From Roseateles sp. (GTDB lineage: Bacteria > Pseudomonadota > Gammaproteobacteria > Burkholderiales > Burkholderiaceae_C), in assembly GCA_019234295.1 (NCBI GenBank), contig JAFALK010000009.1:1-64000 (forward strand): a stretch of 64,000 nt of DNA. The letters run 5' to 3'. Of the stretch, positions 56,426 to 64,000 are shown in pieces. The number at the start of each line of letters is the position of its first letter. Position 1 is the stretch's first letter. The notes under the pieces were generated by a model, which saw nothing but the letters and a program-made list of their open reading frames with translations, searched no databases and was not told the DNA's origin. The position numbers were made by a program, and so were the translations under genes.

Positions 56426-57606
56426 AGGCCGTCGTCTGCCAGAACCGCGAGCTTTCGCTCGTTGATCTGCCCGAGCGAGAACCGGGTGAAGGCCAGGTGC
56501 TGGTCAAGGTGTTGCGTTGCGGCATCTGCGGCTCCGACCTACACGTTCGCCAGCATTGCGACCACTGGGGCCAGCTGATGGCGCGCAGCGGCTACCGCGG
56601 CATCAGCAGCAGCGCCGCGCCGGTCGTCTTCGGCCATGAGTTCAGCGCCGAGGTGATCGAGCACGGCCCGGGCACCACGCGCAAGCTCCGGCCCGGCACG
56701 CCGGTCGTCGCCATGCCGCTGCTGCGCCGCGGCGCGGAGATCGACATGATTGGCCTCTCCGAGCAGTCGCCGGGGGCCTATGCGGAACGCACGGTGGTGC
56801 AGGAATCGCTGATGCTGCCCATCCCGAACGGACTGGCGCCGCGCGTGGCCGCGCTGACCGAGCCCATGGCCGTGGGCTGGCACGCGGTGCGCCGCGGCGA
56901 GGTGAAGAAAGGCGATGTAGCCGTGGTGATCGGCTGCGGCCCCGTGGGCCTGGCCATCATCGCCCTGCTCAAGGCACGCGACGTTCTTACCGTGATCGCA
57001 GCCGACTTTTCGGCAGGCCGGCGCCAGCTCGCGCAAGCGTGCGGGGCCGACCGCGTCATCGACCCGCGCGAAACTTCGCCCTATGCAAGCTGGGAAGCAT
57101 TCGGACACGTGCCCGATGTTCCCGCAATGTTCGAGCTGGGACTGTCCACGCGCGAAAAGCTCGGCAAGTTGCCCCTGCCTTGGTGGCAGACTTGGCGCCT
57201 AGCCGAAGGGCTGGGCCTGGCGCCCAAGCGCCCAGTGGTCTTCGAGTGCGTGGGCGCTCCGGGCGTGGTGCAGAGCGTGATCTCGGGCGCACCGCACTAT
57301 TCCCGCGTGGTTGTGGCCGGCGTGTGCATGCAGAGCGACCATATTGAACCTTCGATCGCGATCAACAAAGAGATCGAGCTGCGCTTCGTGCTCGGCTATT
57401 CGCCGCTGGAGTTCCGCGACGTGCTGCACATGATGGCCGAAGGCCGCGTCCAATGCGAGCCGGTGTTGACCGGCGAAGTGGGCCTAGCCGGCGTCGACGC
57501 CGCCTTCACGGCCCTCGGCGATCCGAACCGCCACGCCAAGATTCTCATCGACCCCTCCAGCGCGACCGCGCTGTGTTATGAGAGCAATATCTTTAGCTCA
57601 CGTTGA
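56422..57606 (+). CDS. zinc-dependent alcohol dehydrogenase lacking the structural-zinc cysteines
   Basis: This 394-residue medium-chain dehydrogenase has catalytic-zinc residues in LRCGICGSDLH and FGHEFSAEV, the conserved LTEPMAVGWHAV, and the nucleotide loop IGCGPVGLAII. The usual four-cysteine structural-zinc loop after GTPVVAMP is missing; that region reads LLRRGAEIDMIGLSEQSPGAYAE. Residues after the Rossmann fold contain an insertion (ELGLSTREKLGKLPLPWWQTW). It should oxidise an alcohol to feed the aldehyde dehydrogenase at 53440. It is the last gene of the long operon. Confidence 0.88.
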   Translation: MKAVVCQNRELSLVDLPEREPGEGQVLVKVLRCGICGSDLHVRQHCDHWGQLMARSGYRGISSSAAPVVFGHEFSAEVIEHGPGTTRKLRPGTPVVAMPLLRRGAEIDMIGLSEQSPGAYAERTVVQESLMLPIPNGLAPRVAALTEPMAVGWHAVRRGEVKKGDVAVVIGCGPVGLAIIALLKARDVLTVIAADFSAGRRQLAQACGADRVIDPRETSPYASWEAFGHVPDVPAMFELGLSTREKLGKLPLPWWQTWRLAEGLGLAPKRPVVFECVGAPGVVQSVISGAPHYSRVVVAGVCMQSDHIEPSIAINKEIELRFVLGYSPLEFRDVLHMMAEGRVQCEPVLTGEVGLAGVDAAFTALGDPNRHAKILIDPSSATALCYESNIFSSR

Positions 57607-58344
57607 TTGGTAATAGTGGGTGGTTGGCACCAATTGTGATTTTGAGTGGTTTACCGGCCAATGTTGCACGCCACCAGGCTAGAGTCTAGGCACCACGCAA
57701 CCCCGCCTGAGGCCGAAAGATCCCGACACGACCGTTCATCACGCTCGGAAGATGCGACCGTTGGGCCGTCAGCGCTTGGATGCGTCACCGACTGGGCGGT
57801 GGCGGCCGACCTCGGCACACCGCTAGCCTTGTTCTGCGCGACATTGCGAATCCGCGGCCATTAAGCATGTGCTGTTCCGGGACGCAATGGAATCGCTGGC
57901 GGGTCTGGCACCCATTCTGTGCCGGTGGGACCTAGCCGGATCAAAGACCTTCGGACTCTCCGCCATGGCCACTGCGCGGCAGCGCCGCGCCCCGATTCCA
58001 GGCCTCCCGGCCGCCCGTCATCTTGCGAGCGCGAGCACCGACGCGGAGTTCCCCAACGACATCGGTAGCGGCGAGCGACGAGCGGCGCCTGGCATCGTCG
58101 TCCGCCGGGTTGGAAGGCGTCGTCGGGATCGCCATGCTTTGCATAGTTACAGGCTCTGCGGGAACTTCATCATCACCTGGTCGCTGGCTCGGAAGCGCCT
58201 GAGTTGATATACGAACCAGTACGTCACCTCGCGGTGCCCTGATAAGCATCGATCGGAGCATCGATCACGCGGGTCTTGTAGGAGTAAGTCAGGGGGCTAC
58301 CGAGGAGCGGGCGCATCCATCTGCACTACCGGGGAGCGCCCCGA
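57607..58344. other. long region without recognised gene
   Basis: About 740 bases lie between the operon end and the VOC fusion gene with no convincing coding frame or known element. A 9-bp direct repeat GCATCGATC occurs twice around 58246-58266. It may contain decayed sequence. Confidence 0.4.
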
Positions 58345-58370
58345 TTGTCCCGAATTGACTGCAAGATGTC
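58345..58370. promoter_or_regulatory. cluster operator motif, copy C
   Basis: TTGTCCC-G-AATTGAC, seven bases, TGTC, ending 48 bases before the VOC-fusion start codon. It matches copies A (42676) and B (40004) in every fixed position, which links this gene to the AraC-controlled cluster. Confidence 0.65.
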
Positions 58371-58418
58371 TGGTACGAACCTTGCCGCTGCGACTTTGAC
58401 GACGCACAGTCGTTGTCC

Positions 58419-59849
58419 ATGATGACAGCCAGCACCCCTTTGAACCAAATCGCGTTCTCGGTCATTGATTTGCGCGTTACTGAGCGATGGTTTCGCGAAG
58501 GAATGGGCTTCGTGCCCGCCGGCGGCAGCCGCCTGATGATGAGCTCGCCGCTCACCCAACTTGTTCAGGGGTTGCCTGGCGCGGCCTCGAACTGCTGGTG
58601 GCTGGTGGGCCTCAATCCGTGGTTTCAGATCGAGATGTTCCAGTTCTGCCGTCCGATGGCGAAACTCATGCCGGATGACGCGAGACCGTGCGACATCGGA
58701 TATCGACGAATCGGTGTGTGGGTGGCTGACTTCGACGCAGCGCTACGTCGCCTGGCGGTGCTTGGCACTCAACCCATCGGACCAACCCTCGGACAGATGG
58801 GGGACCGCCGTGCTTGCGTGCGCAATCCGGACGGCGTCTTCGTCGAGCTGCTGGAACGAGACCCGCTTCCGCATGCGCAGCGGGCACAGCGCAAAGGCTG
58901 CACAGCCGCTATGCGATCGATAACGCTGTCGACGCCAGATCTGGCGCGCAGTGTGGCGACGTTCCAATCCATCGGTGGACGCGAGCCCCTGTCGACGGAG
59001 CTGCATGCACCTGAGCACGAAGCCCTATGGAATCTGCCAGGAGCGCACCGCAAGAGCGCGGTGCTGGAATGCGGCGACATATTGGTCGAGGTCGTGCAGT
59101 ACCTCGACCCCGCGGGCCAACCGTGGCCGTCGGGATATCGAATCTGTGATCAGGGCATCCTCAACGTCGCCTTCGGTGCACGTACCAAGCGCGACCACAC
59201 GGCGATCTACCAGCGAGCCCTCGCTGTGGGCGCGCGTCCCAATCATCGCCCGATACACCTCCCGGGCGCTGGTGTCGTCTACGTGAACGATGCCCTTGGG
59301 TTTTCTATCGAGATTCTTTGGATGTCGATGCGCGGGGACAAGCAGTGGGGCTTTGTCCAGATGCCCATCGATAAGCGCCCTTCGCCCGACAGCCATCAGG
59401 TCGAGGCCAGCGTCGAGATTGAGGCACCCTTGGAGGAGGTATGGGCGACCCTCAACGATCCGGACCGGATGGACGCCTGGATCGGCTTCGAGAGCGTGCG
59501 TGTACAGCGTGACGGGTTCTCCTCTCGCAACGGGCGTGGCAGCGAGCGTCTGATGCGTGGCACGCCAGGCGTCGTCGTAGAGCAGGTCGTAGCGGTAGAT
59601 CCAAAGCGGTGCATCCGCTATCGTGTGATACAGGGTTCGCCTTTCATCTACCACCTGGGCAACATCGAATTGGGCGAGACCGGAAGGGGACACACGCGAG
59701 TGGCGTGGTCCATCCGCTTTCGATCCAAGGTGCCTTTCCTAGGCGGTTTCTGGCATCTGCTGCTTCAGCGATTGCTTCACGGAATGCTCCGCAAGGGGTT
59801 GAAGCCGTACGTCGAACACACGGTCCTGGCATCGACGCAGGCGCGCTGA
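58419..59849 (+). CDS. VOC-VOC-SRPBCC fusion protein
   Basis: This 476-residue protein joins two glyoxalase/dioxygenase-fold (VOC) domains to a START-like SRPBCC domain. VOC one spans about residues 5-150 (LNQIAFSVIDLRVTERWFREGMGF, CVRNPDGVFVELLERD), VOC two about 165-310 (ITLSTPDLARSVATFQSIGGRE, VVYVNDALGFSIEILW), and SRPBCC about 328-470 (VEASVEIEAPLEEVWATLNDPDRMDAWIGF). The first metal-ligand position of each VOC domain is not His, so metal binding by the standard set is doubtful. A substrate-binding or isomerase/cyclase role is possible. I do not know a characterised protein with this order. Confidence 0.78.
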   Translation: MMTASTPLNQIAFSVIDLRVTERWFREGMGFVPAGGSRLMMSSPLTQLVQGLPGAASNCWWLVGLNPWFQIEMFQFCRPMAKLMPDDARPCDIGYRRIGVWVADFDAALRRLAVLGTQPIGPTLGQMGDRRACVRNPDGVFVELLERDPLPHAQRAQRKGCTAAMRSITLSTPDLARSVATFQSIGGREPLSTELHAPEHEALWNLPGAHRKSAVLECGDILVEVVQYLDPAGQPWPSGYRICDQGILNVAFGARTKRDHTAIYQRALAVGARPNHRPIHLPGAGVVYVNDALGFSIEILWMSMRGDKQWGFVQMPIDKRPSPDSHQVEASVEIEAPLEEVWATLNDPDRMDAWIGFESVRVQRDGFSSRNGRGSERLMRGTPGVVVEQVVAVDPKRCIRYRVIQGSPFIYHLGNIELGETGRGHTRVAWSIRFRSKVPFLGGFWHLLLQRLLHGMLRKGLKPYVEHTVLASTQAR

Positions 59850-59852
59850 GGG

Positions 59853-59990
59853 ATGGAGACCGCAGCACAGTTCGCCGACTGTGTCGCATTCATCACCGGA
59901 GGCAGTAGCGGTATCGGGCTACTGGCGGCGACCGAGCTCTCTGCCGATGGCCGGAATGTTTTCCCAGTCTCGCAATTCGCGCTCCAGTAG
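59853..59990 (+). pseudogene. SDR gene fragment (5' end only)
   Basis: The frame reads METAAQFADCVAFITGGSSGIGLLAATELSADGRNVF, the cofactor-binding start of a short-chain dehydrogenase (TGGSSGIG), then loses homology at about 59960 and stops after 45 codons. It begins three bases after the VOC-fusion stop, so it was the next gene of that unit before a rearrangement cut it. Confidence 0.75.
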
Positions 59991-60056
59991 GCGGCGGTCA
60001 GCGTTGCGACGGACGAGAGCGTCGATCGCCCGACGCTTGAGAGTCTTGATCTTCAT
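59919..60056 (-). CDS. small protein after parB fragment, possibly truncated
   Basis: A 45-codon frame (MKIKTLKRRAIDALVRRNADRRLLERELRDWENIP...) starts at 60056, overlapping the parB-fragment stop by ATGA. It is basic and helical in character, like small genes following plasmid parB. Its last 13 or so codons overlap the SDR fragment, so the 3' end was probably lost at the junction near 59960. I do not recognise the family. Confidence 0.45.
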   Translation of the reverse strand: MKIKTLKRRAIDALVRRNADRRLLERELRDWENIPAIGRELGRRQ

Positions 60057-60724
60057 GGCTGGCGCCGCGAAGCCTGCAGCGGCCCATCGTTCTGCGGTGA
60101 ACGGTCAAGCGAGCAGTACGCCCTCAATGTAGCCTTCAGTCCGTCCACGTCACCGAATGCAGGCTCCAGCCGGATGACAATCCCTTTGCGGCTTCTCGCC
60201 TTCGGTAACTCGAGCGTGGCAATCTTGTTGCCCTGGTGGTCGTTCACGACTTCCGTTCTTCCCGCTCGGCTTGCCGTGGTCTGGGTCACATTGCAAAGGC
60301 GTTGAAAGATGAACTCGGGGTCGATAGCCTTCGAGGCCGATGCGAGCTCTGCCGCTCTCGCATAGACGCCCTCCTCGTCTGCGGCGATGGCTTCGTGCAA
60401 AGCTGCCCCCCAGTTGACCTGGATGTCCTTCGGAGACGCAAAGGCCTTCAGTACGCATTCGGGCAGCTCCGCCAGCCTCAAGGCCTTCGCCATGCCAGAA
60501 AAATCCTTGACTCCTAGCGCGTCTGCAAGTTTTCGGAGCGACGTGGAGCGGAACCGTGGCATCTCTCTGGCAGCCTTGTATTGCTTGCCGCGCTCGAGCG
60601 GACTGAGATCGTTTCGGCTCAGGTTTTCAGAGAGCATGCGAAGCATAGATTCGGCGTCGTCGGCCGTGACCAGGTGCGCAAGGACCTGGAGTCCGAGTGG
60701 TCTTGCCCCCGCATAACCGGACAC
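60053..60724 (-). pseudogene. ParB-family partition protein fragment
   Basis: The 223-residue frame matches the central and C-terminal parts of plasmid-type ParB: LGLQVLAHLVTADDAESMLRMLSENLSRNDLSPLERGKQYKAAREM, then the helix-turn-helix SLRKLADALGVKDFSGMAKALRLAELPECVLKAF. The N-terminal ParB/sulfiredoxin domain with its GxxR motifs is missing, and a stop lies directly upstream. No parA is in view. It suggests a plasmid or integrative element contributed here and was then interrupted by the IS3 piece at 60725. Confidence 0.72.
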
Positions 60725-60870
60725 GGTCTATGCGCTGGTTGACGCGCTCCCGATCTGGGCGGCGCGCTGTTGATGTTGCCTGAACTCTCTGGGCGACCGC
60801 ATTTTCAGGCTCGAGTGCGGATGCACGTTGTTGAAGTGCTCGAAGGCCGCGGGTAACGGCGCATCACAGA
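60725..60870 (-). pseudogene. IS3-family transposase orfB remnant (C-terminus)
   Basis: On the minus strand the sequence reads AFEHFNNVHPHSSLKMRSPREFRQHQ, the common C-terminal end of IS3-group orfB transposases. Only about 45 codons remain. It abuts the truncated parB, so insertion of an IS3 element and later deletion likely removed the 5' half of parB. Confidence 0.75.
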
Positions 60871-61305
60871 CTTGGGCAAACTACCCTGGCCTCTAGCCTG
60901 CGCAGCGGTCCTAATGCGGTCGGCGCCTTGAAGCTTTGGCGCTCATGTGATATCCAATAAATTGGGCGTTCTGTGCCTTGCTGAATGCAGCCCGGCTGCT
61001 TACTTGAAATCGCGCGGCACAGGTGATATGCAATATGGGAACTCATGCACAAGCCCGATGCAACGCTCCCTGCAACACCAACACCATCAAGAAGATTTGG
61101 CCCTCGAGTCGCCGTTCCCAGATCGCCACGGAGTGGGCATGGCTCCCGCTTCGGAACACACCAGCTTCGGCGGCCCCGCCAGCGAAATGTCGTCGGGACT
61201 GACCACTGTCATTCGAATCCTCGCGATAGCCAACGCAAGACGCCTTTTGGATTCCCAGAACTCTGAGCAGTCCTATCGCCATCACGAATTCGATCGACCG
61301 ACAAC
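60871..61305. other. region before recombinase without recognised gene
   Basis: About 435 bases contain open frames on both strands but none with recognisable homology or good start signals. The recombinase promoter must lie within it. Confidence 0.35.
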
Positions 61306-62952
<1,647 letters not shown>

Positions 62953-63013
62953 ACTGAAGCTAGCAGTATATACGAATATTCAGGCTCTGCCAAACGAGCA
63001 GCGCACTTTCTTC

Positions 63014-64000
63014 TTAGGCGCCCGCGTTCATCATCGGCGCGGTGGCCCCTTGCGAGCCCGCAGTTGGCGGGCAGTAGTTGCGTACGTAGTCGCCATGGGC
63101 CGGCATCTGCGCAACAGCGCGATTGACCTTGAGCTGGATGTCGCCGAGGAAGTCGGCGAGCTCGGCCCGGCCCATCAGGTCGGCCACCGGGTGGTAGCTG
63201 CGCGGCGCGATGCCCTGCCCCATCATGACCTGGATCCAGGAATTCTCTGCAAAGAGCTCGTCGCTCGAGCGGAACACGCGCGCGGTGTCACGGAAAAGTT
63301 CGATGCGATGGCGCAGGCTCGCCGGCACTTCCATCTCGCGCACGTGACGCCAGAGATCGGAGTCCTGGCGATTGTTGACGTGGTAGTGCAGCACGATGAA
63401 GTCGCGGATGTGCTCGAGCTCGCGCTGCGACTGGCGGTTGAACTCCTCGACGTCCGCCAGGCTGATGCCGCCGGCCGGGAAGATTTGCATGAGGCGGATG
63501 GCGGCGCGCTGGATCAGGTGGATGCTGGTGGATTCCAGCGGCTCGATGAAGCCGCTGGCCAGGCCGACGGCGATGCAGTTGCGCTCCCAGGTCTTGTGGC
63601 GCTGGCCGGGCAGGAACTTGAGCACGCGCGGTTGGATCAGCAACTCGCCCTCGACGTTCTTCTTGAGCACCTCGGGAGCATCTGCGTCGCTCATCTCCTT
63701 GCTACTGTAGACAAGACCATTGCCCACGCGGTGCTGCAGCGGGATGCGCCATTGCCAGCCGAAGGGGTGCGCGATCGAGCGCGTGTAGGGCCAGGGCTCG
63801 CGCACGGCCGCGGTCTGCACCGCGACGGCGCGGTCGCAGGGCAGCCAGTGCGACCAGTCCTCGTAGCCCACACCGAGGGTCTCGCCGATCAGCAGGGCGC
63901 GAAAGCCTGTGCAGTCGATAAAGAGATCGCCCTCGATGCGCGAGCCGTCCTGCATTTGCAGGGCGGTGATGTCGCCATCACGGCCTTGCGGGCCGTCTTG
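63014..64000 (-). CDS. tryptophan-halogenase-family flavoprotein, 3' part (cut by window edge)
   Basis: The frame runs off the window at 64000; about 328 C-terminal residues are visible. They show GDLFIDCTGFRALLIGETLGVGYEDWSHWLPCDRAVAVQT, FGWQWRIPLQHRVGNGLVY and NCIAVGLASGFIEPLESTSIHLIQRA, the pattern of tryptophan 7-halogenase-like FAD enzymes, including W-x-W-x-I-P (WQWRIP). The N-terminal nucleotide loop is outside the window. Such genes in Burkholderiales and Xanthomonas relatives often accompany TonB receptors; the substrate is unknown. It ends 61 bases from the tRNA. Confidence 0.88.
   Translation of the reverse strand, partial: QDGPQGRDGDITALQMQDGSRIEGDLFIDCTGFRALLIGETLGVGYEDWSHWLPCDRAVAVQTAAVREPWPYTRSIAHPFGWQWRIPLQHRVGNGLVYSSKEMSDADAPEVLKKNVEGELLIQPRVLKFLPGQRHKTWERNCIAVGLASGFIEPLESTSIHLIQRAAIRLMQIFPAGGISLADVEEFNRQSQRELEHIRDFIVLHYHVNNRQDSDLWRHVREMEVPASLRHRIELFRDTARVFRSSDELFAENSWIQVMMGQGIAPRSYHPVADLMGRAELADFLGDIQLKVNRAVAQMPAHGDYVRNYCPPTAGSQGATAPMMNAGA

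Noticed and set aside
57627-57642. TGGCACCAATTGTGAT as a third sigma-54 promoter
   Set aside because: It has the -24 word but no GC ten bases after the GG.

Overview
The window looks like the chromosome of a high-GC beta-proteobacterium, most likely Burkholderiales and plausibly Comamonadaceae. This rests on protein style (TonB receptors, FadL, DUF1302/DUF1329 operons), long antisense open frames typical of high GC, and an initiator tRNA of proteobacterial type. The genus is not determinable by eye.

1-15.7 kb: two tandem TonB-dependent receptors, a convergent FadL-type porin, then an eight-gene minus-strand operon (reading from 15.7 to 6.8 kb): two-component-type flavin monooxygenases, an M20 deacylase, a GNAT acetyltransferase, a fused permease/ATPase, two paralogous amino-acid binding proteins and a third flavin monooxygenase. 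The gene set mirrors the Bacillus ytmI/yxe S-modified cysteine salvage operons, so an organosulfur-scavenging role is inferred.

16-30.6 kb: after a DUF3088 gene and a broken hipA lies a complete guanidine-nitrogen module: ABC importer, allophanate hydrolase, NikR-like regulator, both urea/guanidine-carboxylase-associated DUF1989 proteins, a biotin carboxylase of urea/guanidine type, and a third TonB receptor. The regulatory DNA is unusually readable: an NtrC-type enhancer, a sigma-54 promoter and a NikR-like inverted repeat stand before the operon; a two-hairpin guanidine-II (mini-ykkC) element precedes the carboxylase; a second sigma-54 promoter followed by a guanidine-I (ykkC) riboswitch precedes the TonB receptor. 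A TonB-dependent outer-membrane receptor placed under a guanidine riboswitch is the most striking observation here: it suggests active outer-membrane uptake of guanidine or a guanidine-bearing compound.

30.6-33.5 kb: a diguanylate cyclase and transposase debris (IS21 istB end, another transposase scrap).

33.5-62.9 kb: a probable 29.4-kb integrative element bounded by a 14-bp direct repeat of the 3' end of the initiator tRNA gene, with a large serine recombinase reading into the tRNA. Its cargo is a catabolic cluster for a hydrophobic, perhaps sulfated, compound: Ser-type sulfatase plus radical-SAM maturase, thiolase, nitronate-monooxygenase-like enzyme, cupin, SDR, AraC regulator, DUF1302/DUF1329/YCF48/RND export-import set, acyl-CoA ligase, cytochrome c/beta-propeller fusion, aldehyde dehydrogenase, alpha/beta hydrolase, alcohol dehydrogenase and a VOC-VOC-SRPBCC fusion. 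A 26-bp motif repeated before several of these transcription units looks like the operator of the AraC-family regulator. Broken SDR, parB and IS3 pieces lie before the recombinase.

62.9-64 kb: the initiator tRNA and the 3' part of a tryptophan-halogenase-like gene cut by the window edge.
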